A stretch of 64,000 bases of DNA from Maritalea sp049801075. GTDB taxonomy: Bacteria; Pseudomonadota; Alphaproteobacteria; Rhizobiales; Devosiaceae. Below, in pieces: positions 15,862-24,178 of the stretch (its first letter is position 1; every line of letters starts with the position of its first letter). Made by a program: the position numbers and the translations under genes. The notes beneath the pieces are model-generated. The model was not told the origin of the DNA and did not search any database. It was given only the letters and a program-made list of their open reading frames with translations. The stretch spans positions 372,001 through 436,000 of the forward strand of contig NZ_JBNAGG010000003.1 in NCBI RefSeq assembly GCF_049801075.1, in the 5' to 3' direction.

Positions 15862-16575
15862 TTATTCTAAGAGTTCAAATAAAGCGTTTTCATTTGGCGC
15901 TTTTGCGACAAAGCCGTTGGTGGCACCGAGGGCGCTGAGTGTGGCCCAAATATTGGGCGATAAACAATAAAAGGGCAGACCACTTAGTTCTATATTATGC
16001 TTGGTGCACAGATTTGCAAATTGTGTTGCGGCGCGGGGGGAATAAATCAAAATCCCATCAATTTCACCTTGCTGCAATTGGGTGATCACCGCAGGGGGCA
16101 AATCTTTATTCGGCACCATTTCATAGGCTGGGGTGGCGTGAATATGCACGCCAGTATCACGGAAATGATCTTCCAATTCGGGTTTGCGATCAATGGCGCA
16201 CGGATAAAAGTAATTGCCCGTTAGCTCCATTTTTTCGATCAAGGCAATGAGATCTTGCACATCGCCTTTGGCAGATAACAGATTGGAAAAGCCGGCATGG
16301 GTTGCGGCTTGGGCCGTGGTGTCGCCCACGGTGAAACATGGCAACAGTTTATGGCCGATTTCTATTTCATCCCGCGAGAGGGCCTGCACACCATTTGCAG
16401 AGGTGAACAAGGTGGCCGTGATTTGAAAGGGCGAGGGTAAATCCACTGGCAAGATGCGCTTGGAAAACAGCGGAACAGCCATAGGGCGGTGGCCCAAACC
16501 CATTAAACCGGCAACTGTTTTTTGGCCCCCGGGAAAGGGGCGGGTGACCAAAAGAGATTTACCGGTTTCGCTCAT
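15862..16575 (-). CDS. hemD: Uroporphyrinogen-III synthase
   Basis: Closes hydroxymethylbilane to uroporphyrinogen III with inversion of ring D, the third common step of tetrapyrrole synthesis. HemD proteins are poorly conserved, but the bilobed layout is visible: LLVTRPFPGGQKT at the N terminus, LFTSANGVQAL in the first half, and ILIYSPRAATQFANL in the second. 237 residues, normal length. It lies nine bases after hemC on the same strand, which makes the assignment secure despite low similarity. Confidence 0.9.
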   Translation of the reverse strand: MSETGKSLLVTRPFPGGQKTVAGLMGLGHRPMAVPLFSKRILPVDLPSPFQITATLFTSANGVQALSRDEIEIGHKLLPCFTVGDTTAQAATHAGFSNLLSAKGDVQDLIALIEKMELTGNYFYPCAIDRKPELEDHFRDTGVHIHATPAYEMVPNKDLPPAVITQLQQGEIDGILIYSPRAATQFANLCTKHNIELSGLPFYCLSPNIWATLSALGATNGFVAKAPNENALFELLE

Positions 16576-16584
16576 ATCTCACCT

Positions 16585-17541
16585 TTAATCGGCGCGCTTT
16601 TCAAAAGTTTCGAAGAACTTTTCGCCCGCTGCGCTTTTAATGATCTTGGCCAGTTCTTTGCCAATTTCTTCCGCATCTGCTGCGTGGCCCGAAACTTCGG
16701 CCTCGTAAACAGTTTGCCCATCCAAGGATAGAACCTGACCAAAGATATGCAACTGATCATTTTCCAATGTGGAATAGGCGGCAATCGGGGTGCGGCAAGA
16801 GCCGTCCAGCCCATGAAGATAATGGCGCTCCGCCACCATTTTGGCGGCGGTTGGGGCGTGGTTAAGTGTGCGCACCCATTCATTCACTTGATCATCATCT
16901 GCCCGTGTTTCGATGGCCAGTGCACCTTGCCCCGGCGCGGGGGGCATGATGGTGGGATCAATAAGCTGTTTGGCGATATGGCTCATTTCCAGGCGGCGCA
17001 ACCCTGCATAGGCCAAGAGGGTTGCCTCCGCCACGCCATCTTCCAGCTTTTTCATGCGGGTTTGCACATTGCCGCGAAATTCAACAATTTGCAGGTCTGG
17101 CCGTTGGCGCAAAATTTGCGCGCCGCGACGGATGGATGATGTGCCGAATTTCGCGCCTTCTGGAAGTTCGTCTAGGCTTTTATATTTGAGGGACACAAAG
17201 GCGTCTCGCGTGTCTTCACGCTCCAAAAAGGCAGGCAACAACATGCCATCTGGCAACAAAGTCGCTACATCTTTGGCGGAGTGCACCGCCAGATCGATGC
17301 GTTTTTCAAACAAGGCAACTTCAATCTCTTTGGTGAACAAGCCTTTGCCGCCCACTTCGGAAAGGGGCCGATCCAAAATAATATCGCCGCTGGTTTTAAT
17401 CACCTCGATGGCGATATCTTCTTCGCGCAACTCGGTTTTTTGGGCGAGCTCGCGCCGCACCTGTTTGGCTTGAGCCAGGGCGAGCAATGAGCCGCGTGTG
17501 CCGAAGGTGATGCGCGGTTTGGATGCTTGTTCTGTTTGCAA
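16585..17541 (-). CDS. hemC: Hydroxymethylbilane synthase (porphobilinogen deaminase)
   Basis: Polymerises four porphobilinogen molecules to hydroxymethylbilane on a dipyrromethane cofactor. Hallmarks are TRGSLLALAQA near residue 15, the substrate-binding LAVHSAKDVA near 84-93, the arginine-rich GTSSIRRGAQ near 133, and the cofactor cysteine Cys249 in HGLDGSCRTPI. 318 residues, full length. It is the first gene of the hemC-hemD-mic60-hemY group and is divergent from tsaD, with 65 bases between the start codons that must hold both promoters. Confidence 0.97.
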   Translation of the reverse strand: MQTEQASKPRITFGTRGSLLALAQAKQVRRELAQKTELREEDIAIEVIKTSGDIILDRPLSEVGGKGLFTKEIEVALFEKRIDLAVHSAKDVATLLPDGMLLPAFLEREDTRDAFVSLKYKSLDELPEGAKFGTSSIRRGAQILRQRPDLQIVEFRGNVQTRMKKLEDGVAEATLLAYAGLRRLEMSHIAKQLIDPTIMPPAPGQGALAIETRADDDQVNEWVRTLNHAPTAAKMVAERHYLHGLDGSCRTPIAAYSTLENDQLHIFGQVLSLDGQTVYEAEVSGHAADAEEIGKELAKIIKSAAGEKFFETFEKRAD

Positions 17542-17606
17542 TGTTCAATCCACTTGATATAGGGCTTAAATCAACAATTCAGTGAAGGCTTAGCGAAATC
17601 AAAGCT

Positions 17607-18689
17607 ATGGGGCAAGCAGCAACCACCATTCTGGGCATTGAGACCAGTTGCGACGAAACCGCGGCAGCGATTGTGCGTCGCCATGCAGATGGCCGCGCCG
17701 AGATTTTGGCCAATATGGTGCGCTCCCAATTTGACGAGCATAAAGCCTTTGGGGGCGTTGTACCGGAAATTGCCGCGCGCTCCCATGTGCAATATATGGA
17801 TCATATTGTCGCGCAGGCACTTGATACAGCGCAATTGGGTTTTGAAGATTTGGACGGCGTTGCCGCCACCGCCGGGCCAGGACTGATCGGTGGCGTGTTG
17901 GTAGGGCTGACGAGCGCGAAGGCAATGGCCTATGCCCATAATCTACCGCTTTTGGCCATCAATCATTTGGAAGGCCATGCGCTGACGCCGCGTTTAACGG
18001 ACGGTATGGCATTTCCCTATCTCCTTTTATTGGTTTCGGGTGGACACAGCCAATTTGTGCTGGTGAAAGGCGTTGGCCAATATGAGCGCTGGGGCACCAC
18101 CATCGACGATGCACTGGGCGAAGCCTTTGATAAGGTCGCCAAAATGCTGGATTTGGGTATGCCGGGCGGGCCATTGGTTGAGGAATGGGCCAAGCGCGGG
18201 GATGCGAGCAGATTTGCTTTTCCCAAACCTTTGTTGAAAGAGAAACGTCTCGATTTTTCATTTTCGGGTTTGAAAACGGCCGTGCGGCTGGCGGCGGAAA
18301 AAGCGGCGCCTTTGAATGACCAAGATGTGGCCGATATTTGTGCCAGCTTTCAGCAGACCATTTTGAAGATTTTAGACAATCGTTGCCGCTTGGCGTTGGC
18401 GCGGTTTCAAGAAGAATTTCCAGAACATCACCCGCGCTTCGTGGTGGCGGGTGGTGTTGCGGCAAACAAGGCCATTGGCCAATTGCTGAAAGATTTGGCG
18501 GCTGAATATTACGCTGAAATGGTTGTGCCGCCGATTAAACTGTGTACGGACAATGGTGCCATGATTGCATGGGCGGGCATTGAACGGTTTAATCTTGGGG
18601 AACGCGACGGGCCTGATTTTCAAGCGCGCCCAAGATGGCCGTTGGATGATGCCGATATGGCGCTGGCAGCAAAAGGGGACGCAGTGTGA
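17607..18689 (+). CDS. tsaD: tRNA N6-threonylcarbamoyladenosine transferase subunit TsaD
   Basis: Catalytic subunit for t6A37 formation in tRNAs that read ANN codons, working with TsaB, TsaC and TsaE in the cytoplasm. The ILGIETSCDETAAA opening is diagnostic. Metal ligands His120 and His124 lie in NHLEGH. The nucleotide-binding VVAGGVAANKA block and the late CTDNGAMIAWAG block are intact. 360 residues. The stop overlaps the gpsA start by four bases, so the two are translationally coupled; this order is common in the class. Confidence 0.97.
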   Translation: MGQAATTILGIETSCDETAAAIVRRHADGRAEILANMVRSQFDEHKAFGGVVPEIAARSHVQYMDHIVAQALDTAQLGFEDLDGVAATAGPGLIGGVLVGLTSAKAMAYAHNLPLLAINHLEGHALTPRLTDGMAFPYLLLLVSGGHSQFVLVKGVGQYERWGTTIDDALGEAFDKVAKMLDLGMPGGPLVEEWAKRGDASRFAFPKPLLKEKRLDFSFSGLKTAVRLAAEKAAPLNDQDVADICASFQQTILKILDNRCRLALARFQEEFPEHHPRFVVAGGVAANKAIGQLLKDLAAEYYAEMVVPPIKLCTDNGAMIAWAGIERFNLGERDGPDFQARPRWPLDDADMALAAKGDAV

Positions 18690-19678
18690 GTGAACAACCC
18701 ATTTATGTGGTCGGCGCAGGCGCGTGGGGTAGCGCATTGGCGCACACGTTGGGCTTGGCTGGACGCAAGGTCATGTTGTGTGGCCGCGATGAAGTGGCCA
18801 TTCGCACCATCAATGAAGAACGGCGCAACCCGCATTATCTCAAAATGGTTGAGATGGATGCCCATGTGACGGCGCAATTGGGCTATGCAGGCATTGAACA
18901 GGCGCAGGCGATTTTGCTGGTGGTGCCTGCTCAGGCCAGCCGTGCGGTTTTAACCGAGATTGGCGCAGCGCGTTTGGCCGGCAAAAGCATCGTTTTGTGT
19001 GCCAAGGGGTTGGAAAAAGACACATTGAAGCGCCAAAGCGAGATTTTGGCCGAGGCCAGCCCGAAGGCGCATGCCTTTGTGCTCTCAGGACCGAGCTTCG
19101 CTGTGGACGTGGCGCAGGGCAAGCCAACGGCGGTGACCCTTGCCGGAGAAAGCATTGAAGCGGCGCGCAAGATTGTTGATTTGCTGGCCGGGCCAACTTT
19201 CCGTCCCTATTCAAGCGACGATATTGTGGGCGTGGAACTGGCCGGTGCGCTGAAGAATATTTATGCGCTGGCCTGTGGTGCCGTGGATGGCGCTGAGCTT
19301 GGGCTTTCGGCCCGTTCCTCCATTATGGCGCGGGCCTTTGCGGAAATGGGGCCCTTGGTTGAGGCCATGGGTGGCGCGAAAGAAAGTCTGAATAGCCTTG
19401 CGGGTCTTGGGGATTTGACCCTGAGCTGCACCGCGCGGGAATCGCGCAATTTCGATTTTGGCTATCGGTTGGGTGCGGGCGAAAGCGTGGCGCAGATTGT
19501 TGATTCCGGCGCGAAATTGGCAGAGGGCGTGCATTCCAGCCCGGTGGGTTTGGCGCTGGCTGACAAATATCAAGTGGATGCGCCGATTATCAAAGCCGTG
19601 AATGCTTTGCTGGCGGGGCAGGCGCCGATTGAAGGTTTGGTGGCGCAATTGATGGCGCGGCCCTTGCGGTCTGAATAA
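18686..19678 (+). CDS. gpsA: Glycerol-3-phosphate dehydrogenase [NAD(P)+]
   Basis: Reduces dihydroxyacetone phosphate to sn-glycerol 3-phosphate for phospholipid synthesis. The dinucleotide motif GAGAWGSALAHTL is at residues 8-20. LCAKGLEKD, LSGPSFAVDVAQG and ELAGALKNIYALACG with the catalytic lysine follow in the family order. 330 residues from a GTG start inside the tsaD stop. No terminator is evident downstream before the Ntn-hydrolase gene. Confidence 0.96.
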   Translation: MSEQPIYVVGAGAWGSALAHTLGLAGRKVMLCGRDEVAIRTINEERRNPHYLKMVEMDAHVTAQLGYAGIEQAQAILLVVPAQASRAVLTEIGAARLAGKSIVLCAKGLEKDTLKRQSEILAEASPKAHAFVLSGPSFAVDVAQGKPTAVTLAGESIEAARKIVDLLAGPTFRPYSSDDIVGVELAGALKNIYALACGAVDGAELGLSARSSIMARAFAEMGPLVEAMGGAKESLNSLAGLGDLTLSCTARESRNFDFGYRLGAGESVAQIVDSGAKLAEGVHSSPVGLALADKYQVDAPIIKAVNALLAGQAPIEGLVAQLMARPLRSE

Positions 19679-19867
19679 ATCTTGCTTTTTGCTTCTAGGC
19701 GTCCCGCGTGGAAATGGGCTGATTAAGTGAGGGCAATTTACGTCTTGCGTTAAATGATGTTGACTTGCTAAATTCTGATTGCCTGACAATTCTGTCTTAA
19801 TTTTTTCAAAAGTTACTCATTTGGTTGGTCGCTCGCGGCCGACAATTCCCTTTTTTGGAGGTCGATA

Positions 19868-20422
19868 ATGTCCATTGTATTTGGCGCAATAATTAATGGT
19901 GAGCTGGCAATCGGGTCTGACTCAAAATCGTCAGAGGAAAATCTGCTTTACCCGGCGGAAGAAAAACTAACATGGCATAAGATACATAAGATCGGGCCCG
20001 CCCTTGTGGGGCATGTGGGCAACTCAATGTATCATACGGTTTTGGAGAATTTGGCGCAGAACCACAGTGATATATTTGATTTTTCGGATCGGGTCAGTAT
20101 TCATCAGTCCATCAACCGGATGCAAAAGCTGTTGGCTGGCGAATATGGCTTGATGGCGCAGGGGGATGATTTTGCGGGCAGCGGGTTAAACTTGCTGATT
20201 GGCGTGAATTCAAAACTATATTCCGTTGATGGTGAGCGCGGTGTTGAAGAATATTGCCGTTTTTGGGCCGTTGGCTCCGGCACCAAGTTTGGGTTAGGCG
20301 CTGCTGAAGCGCTGTATAAAGAAGCGCGTACTGCCAAAGAATTGGTTGAACAGGTGATCCGCATTGCGTGCAAATATGACTTGCATTCGCTTGCGCCAGT
20401 TGATGTGCGCGTTTTGGATTAA
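19868..20422 (+). CDS. Proteasome/HslV-like Ntn-hydrolase family protein
   Basis: The N terminus SIVFGAIINGELAIGSDSKSS resembles the first two strands of proteasome-type Ntn-hydrolases, where the residue after the initiator Met is the nucleophile. Here that residue would be Ser2 rather than the usual Thr. The C-terminal half has VGSGTKFGLGAAEALYKE, like the G-S-G turn and helix of the fold. Length (184) is close to HslV. There is no HslU-type ATPase beside it. A strong GGAGGT precedes the start. Assignment to the fold is fair; protease activity is a guess. It sits between gpsA and yciI. Confidence 0.6.
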   Translation: MSIVFGAIINGELAIGSDSKSSEENLLYPAEEKLTWHKIHKIGPALVGHVGNSMYHTVLENLAQNHSDIFDFSDRVSIHQSINRMQKLLAGEYGLMAQGDDFAGSGLNLLIGVNSKLYSVDGERGVEEYCRFWAVGSGTKFGLGAAEALYKEARTAKELVEQVIRIACKYDLHSLAPVDVRVLD

Positions 20423-20525
20423 GTGCAATTTCGCCTCGAGTCACCTTGTTTCTTATCGTGGAAGCTGGAATATTCCGAGCCAAGATTGGTGTGGCCACTA
20501 GGCCGTAAATAAAGAGGCAAGCATA

Positions 20526-20819
20526 GTGTATTTTGTGATTTCCGGGCGGGATCGCCCAGAGGCGTTGGAGAAGCGCAAAGAAACGCGCGCTGCGCATTTG
20601 GCGTATTGGCAGGAGCTTGGCGACAATTTGAAATTGGCTGGCCCTTATCTTGATGAAGAGGGTAACCCCACGGGCAGCCTGATCATTATTGATGTGCCAT
20701 CCCTAACGGCGGCGCGTACTTATGCGGAAGCAGATCCTTATGTCACTCAAGGGGTTTTCGAATCAGTTGGCGTAACCGAGTGGGCTTGGGCGATCAATCC
20801 GCCAGAGGAGACGAAATAA
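20526..20819 (+). CDS. YciI-like domain protein
   Basis: A 97-residue ferredoxin-like alpha/beta barrel protein of the YciI family, function unclear. Typical features are YFVISGRDRPEALEKRKETR at the start, RAAHLAYWQELGD and AGPYLDEEGNPTGS, with the conserved histidine and aspartate of the putative active site. The start is GTG. The stop shares one base with the next ATG, so it is coupled to the EVE-domain gene. The pair commonly follows tsaD-gpsA in Rhizobiales. Confidence 0.87.
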   Translation: MYFVISGRDRPEALEKRKETRAAHLAYWQELGDNLKLAGPYLDEEGNPTGSLIIIDVPSLTAARTYAEADPYVTQGVFESVGVTEWAWAINPPEETK

Positions 20820-21235
20820 TGGCCTATTGGTTGTTTAAGAGCGAACCCAACACATGGGGTTGGGAAGATCAGCTGAACAAGGGCGCACCTGAAGAATGGG
20901 ATGGCGTACGCAACTATCAAGCGCGCAACAATATGCGTGAGATGAAAGTGGGCGATAAGGGCTTCTTTTATCACTCGGTGAATGAAAAACGGATCGTTGG
21001 CGTTGTGAGAGTGGCGGCGGAAGCGCACCCAGACAGCACAACTGACGATGAACGCTGGGAATGTGTGGACATCGAAGCCGTGGAAAGTTTTGTCACGCCG
21101 ATCACGTTGGAAGATGTAAAGCAGCATCCAGACCTTCAAGATATGGTATTGGTCAATAATTCGCGTCTATCTGTTCAGCCCGTTACTGAAAAGGAATGGG
21201 AAATTATTTGCAAACTGGGTGGCGTCAAGCCATAG
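20819..21235 (+). CDS. EVE domain protein (PUA-like fold)
   Basis: A 138-residue PUA-superfamily protein. The EVE signature MAYWLFKSEPNTWGWEDQL opens the protein, followed by GVRNYQARNNMREMKVGDKGFFYHS, which forms the binding cleft in this family. EVE domains are thought to bind modified nucleotides in RNA or DNA. The true start is the ATG at 20819, overlapping the YciI stop by one base; longer in-frame starts lie inside yciI and lack support. Probably co-transcribed with yciI. Confidence 0.93.
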   Translation: MAYWLFKSEPNTWGWEDQLNKGAPEEWDGVRNYQARNNMREMKVGDKGFFYHSVNEKRIVGVVRVAAEAHPDSTTDDERWECVDIEAVESFVTPITLEDVKQHPDLQDMVLVNNSRLSVQPVTEKEWEIICKLGGVKP

Positions 21236-21289
21236 TTATTGCAGGGTGCTTGATTGTGCCCGTCTCATCTTTTCGGGGAGGATTAAAAG

Positions 21290-21718
21290 ATGAATCACTT
21301 TGCAGATGTGAATTGGCTTGCCGTTTTGTTGGCGACCGTGGGCAGCATGGTTTTGGGCATGGGTTGGTATACCAGTTTGGGCAAGCAATGGATGGACGCT
21401 TTGGGCAAGACCAAAGAGGAATTGATGCCCGATGGCAAATCGTCGCCAATGCCGTTTGTTATTGCCGCTGTGTGCCAATTGATCATCGCCTATTTCTTGC
21501 TGTTGTTGACACGCGCAATTTTGGACACAAGCGCCACTGACATTCAGATTTGGGACGCTGTTATGGTTGGCGCGCATATGTGGTTCGGATTTATTTTGAC
21601 CTCGATGGTGCTCAACCATGCCTATCAAGGACAGAAGGTTAGCCTGACAATTATTGATGGCGGATATCTACTTGGCGTTGTGCTTGTGCAAGGCGTAATT
21701 TTGGGCCTATTGGCGTAA
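21290..21718 (+). CDS. DUF1761 membrane protein
   Basis: A 142-residue protein with four hydrophobic segments. It matches the DUF1761 pattern: NWLAVLLATVGSMVLGMGWYTSL early, and HMWFGFILTSMVLNHAYQGQK in the third segment. The function is unknown. A ribosome binding site is present (GGGGAGG upstream). A strong intrinsic terminator at 21761 closes the run of genes that began with tsaD. Confidence 0.82.
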   Translation: MNHFADVNWLAVLLATVGSMVLGMGWYTSLGKQWMDALGKTKEELMPDGKSSPMPFVIAAVCQLIIAYFLLLLTRAILDTSATDIQIWDAVMVGAHMWFGFILTSMVLNHAYQGQKVSLTIIDGGYLLGVVLVQGVILGLLA

Positions 21719-21760
21719 GCTGAAAATCTGAAATAAATTAGTTACTATTTTGAATGGCTT

Positions 21761-21792
21761 ACCGCTGCGCGTTTTTCGCGCAGCGGTTTTTT
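21761..21792 (+). terminator. Strong intrinsic terminator
   Basis: ACCGCTGCGCG and CGCGCAGCGGT form an 11-bp perfect stem with a TTTTT loop, followed by six T. It lies 43 bases past the DUF1761 stop and ends that transcript. Confidence 0.95.
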
Positions 21793-21904
21793 AATGCTTT
21801 GTTAAATGTTACAGTTGTAACCAGCGCAAATAAACCTGTGGTTGTGCGTAACCATTTCTCCAAATCATAGAATTTAGGCGTAACTAGTTCGCTAATTCTG
21901 TTAA

Positions 21905-21933
21905 TTGACTTAAAGTTGAATTTCATTCATTTA
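21905..21933 (+). promoter_or_regulatory. Possible promoter of the PAS-chemoreceptor pair
   Basis: TTGACT (21905-21910) and CATTTA (21928-21933) are 17 bases apart. The -35 match is good and the -10 is weak. Transcription from here would place the whole long hairpin at 21951-21999 in the leader RNA. Confidence 0.35.
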
Positions 21934-21950
21934 ATTTTAAGCATGCAATC

Positions 21951-21999
21951 TAAATAATGATCTTGTGAAGTAATTTTGTTACTTAAAGATCATTATTTA
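21951..21999. promoter_or_regulatory. Long hairpin/palindrome in the leader of the PAS gene
   Basis: TAAATAATGATCTT (21951-21964) and AAGATCATTATTTA (21986-21999) are perfect 14-bp arms. Inside, AAGTAA and TTACTT add six more pairs around a five-base loop. It ends 20 bases before the start of the PAS gene. No T run follows, so it is not a terminator. It may be a regulator-binding dyad or an RNA structure next to the ribosome binding site. Confidence 0.7.
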
Positions 22000-22019
22000 T
22001 AGCTCACTTTGAGGTGTTT

Positions 22020-22532
22020 ATGCTGGCTGTTGAAGGTGTTCAGCGTCCATTCGATCCGGACCGAATTGTTGTTTCCAAGACAAATCTTAAAGGTCATATC
22101 CAATATGCGAACCGTGTTTTCCTCGAACTTGCTGAGTTTGATGAGCGCGATGTATTGGGTAAACCCCATAATCTCATTCGCTCAAAGGCCATGCCGCGTT
22201 GCGTGTTCAAACTGTTGTGGGACAGGTTGTTGGCGGGGCGTGAAGTGTTTGCCTATGTCGTGAATGGCACAAAAAATGGCAATCATTATTGGGTGTTTGC
22301 CCATGTCACGCCAAGCCGCAATGGCAAGGGTGAGGTGACCTCTTTTCATTCCAATCGGCGATATGCTCGACCAGAAGCAATTGAGCAGATTAGCGCGCTT
22401 TATGAAGAATTGTTGGACGTGGAAAAAAGCTACAACAATCGGAAGGAAGGCCTGCAGGCCTCTTCAGATAGATTAGACGAATTGCTGGCTGAAAAAGGTA
22501 TGGATTATGACGAATTCGTATTCACTCTCTAA
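22020..22532 (+). CDS. PAS domain protein, Aer-like sensor
   Basis: A single PAS domain of the aerotaxis type. The core has KGHIQYANRVFLELAEFDERDVLGKPHNLIRS followed by the TKNGNHYWVFAHVTP strand pair typical of Aer and related redox-sensing PAS domains (described as two blocks). A helical C-terminal tail of about 40 residues follows. The ATG at 22020 was chosen because GAGGTG lies just upstream; a GTG six bases earlier is in frame. It overlaps the chemoreceptor gene by 26 bases in another frame. The two together look like a split Aer, with sensor and signaller on separate chains. 170 residues. Confidence 0.85.
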   Translation: MLAVEGVQRPFDPDRIVVSKTNLKGHIQYANRVFLELAEFDERDVLGKPHNLIRSKAMPRCVFKLLWDRLLAGREVFAYVVNGTKNGNHYWVFAHVTPSRNGKGEVTSFHSNRRYARPEAIEQISALYEELLDVEKSYNNRKEGLQASSDRLDELLAEKGMDYDEFVFTL

Positions 22533-24093
22533 GGTTGCGATTGCAGGTGCCATACTCGCGATATCTTCAGTGTTTGAGTTTGGGTTGGCCTTTTTTGATG
22601 CCCCGATCATTGTGTTGGTCGCTGGCGCGTTGGTGCCATTTCTCACCACACTCTATCTGGTGAAACAGTTTTTGCAGTTGCGCGGATTTATTCGCCGATT
22701 GAAATCTACTGGCGAATTGCTGCGCCAAGGCGATTTCGATGTGCGATTGGTGGCGCCTGGTGCCCAAGGCGAATGTTGTGACGTTAAAGATACGTTTAAC
22801 GACATGATCGATGTGGCCGATGCCTTTGTGCGGGAAAGCTATTTGTCGATGCAGGCTGCCAGTGAAGGGCGCTATTACCGGAAGATTCGGAAGGAGGGCA
22901 TGTTGGGGTCCTATGCTCACGCCGTGGATGGTGTGAATGCGGGGATCGATCGCATGGGCGAATTTGCCAACATGTTGGAAGGCCTACGCAGTGAAATTGG
23001 CGACGTGGTGAATTCTGCGGTGATGGGCGATTTGAGCAAGCGGGTAAATGCCGATTTTGGTGATGAGGGCCTCAACCAATTGGGACAAAGCATCAATTTG
23101 CTGATGGAAACCATCGACAATGGCATCACAGATACGGGCAATGTGCTTTCACATTTGGCCAAGGCAGATTTGTCGAAGCGGGTGAAGGGCAACTATCATG
23201 GTGCGTTTGCATGGTTGCGCGATGACACCAACATGGTGGCTGAAGAATTGACCAATATTATTGGCGGTTTGCGGACTACTTCTGGCGCGTTAAAATCAGC
23301 CACTGGTGAGATCTTGTCTGGCTCCGACGATTTGGCCGAGCGCACCATGCGTCAGGCTGCAACGCTGGAACATACATCAGCCGCAATGCAAGAGATTGCG
23401 GAGATGGTTGAAGCCAATGCTCAGCGTGCGCAAGAAGGTCATGCGGGTTCTCAACGGGCGCAAGAAATTGCGGCGCGCGGTGGCGATGTGATGCGGCAAG
23501 CCAATGATGCTATGTCGCGGATCAATGAAAGCTCCAAGCAAATTTCGACCGTGATCGAAATGATCGACAATATTGCCTTCCAAACCAATTTGCTGGCGTT
23601 GAATGCTTCGGTTGAAGCGGCGCGGGCTGGTGAGGCGGGCAAAGGTTTTGCGGTTGTTGCGGTGGAAGTGCGGCGGTTGGCCCAATCTGCTGCTGAAGCG
23701 TCAAACGAAGTGAAAGAATTGATCGAAAAAAGCACGTCCGAAGTGGATGGTGGCACCGATTTGGTGGCTCGTGCGGGGCAATCTTTGGAAGAGATTGTGG
23801 AAGCCGTTGGCAGCTTCTCCGAGCTGGTGAAAGGCTTTGCCCAAGATAGTCGGGTGCAGGCTGATAAGATCGAAACACTGCACGCGTCGGTGCGCGAAAT
23901 GGATGAAACCACCCAGCACAATGCGGCCTTGGTGGAAGAAACCAATGCGGCCATTGAGCAGACCGAAGGGCGGGCTAGCGATCTCGATCGGGTTGTGAAA
24001 CGGTTTAAAACCGACAGCGGTGATGTTGTTGAGTTTGAAGTTTCGCAAGATGAAATGGGGGCCACACAAGTTGTGGCGAGCCAAGTGGCCTAG
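22507..24093 (+). CDS. Methyl-accepting chemotaxis protein without periplasmic sensor
   Basis: A 528-residue chemoreceptor. Two closely spaced N-terminal hydrophobic segments (about 9-28 and 31-52) leave no room for a periplasmic domain. HAMP-like and linker helices follow, then the methyl-accepting signalling region. Its hairpin tip core is near residues 355-395 and includes IEMIDNIAFQTNLLALNASV and GEAGKGFAVVAVEVRRLAQ. It would couple to CheW and CheA. The start lies inside the PAS gene (26-base overlap), so the PAS protein is the likely input partner. Transcription ends at the hairpin at 24134. Confidence 0.93.
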   Translation: MTNSYSLSKVAIAGAILAISSVFEFGLAFFDAPIIVLVAGALVPFLTTLYLVKQFLQLRGFIRRLKSTGELLRQGDFDVRLVAPGAQGECCDVKDTFNDMIDVADAFVRESYLSMQAASEGRYYRKIRKEGMLGSYAHAVDGVNAGIDRMGEFANMLEGLRSEIGDVVNSAVMGDLSKRVNADFGDEGLNQLGQSINLLMETIDNGITDTGNVLSHLAKADLSKRVKGNYHGAFAWLRDDTNMVAEELTNIIGGLRTTSGALKSATGEILSGSDDLAERTMRQAATLEHTSAAMQEIAEMVEANAQRAQEGHAGSQRAQEIAARGGDVMRQANDAMSRINESSKQISTVIEMIDNIAFQTNLLALNASVEAARAGEAGKGFAVVAVEVRRLAQSAAEASNEVKELIEKSTSEVDGGTDLVARAGQSLEEIVEAVGSFSELVKGFAQDSRVQADKIETLHASVREMDETTQHNAALVEETNAAIEQTEGRASDLDRVVKRFKTDSGDVVEFEVSQDEMGATQVVASQVA

Positions 24094-24133
24094 TGCCTTA
24101 AAAAACCGATGATATTTCTGATCTAAATGGTGC

Positions 24134-24178
24134 CCTCATGCGTTTGTTTTATGAACAGATGCATGAGGGTTTATTTTG
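24134..24178 (+). terminator. Hairpin after the chemoreceptor gene, covering the photolyase ribosome binding site
   Basis: CCCTCATGC (24134-24142) pairs with GCATGAGGG (24162-24170) across a 19-base loop, followed by TTATTTTG. It looks like a terminator for the chemoreceptor transcript. The GAGGG of the 3' arm is also the likely ribosome binding site of the photolyase TTG start at 24176, so translation from read-through RNA would be blocked. Confidence 0.6.

Noticed and set aside
21901..21914. CtrA box upstream of the PAS gene
   Set aside because: TTAA-N5-TTAA is present, but the CtrA site needs a seven-base spacer.
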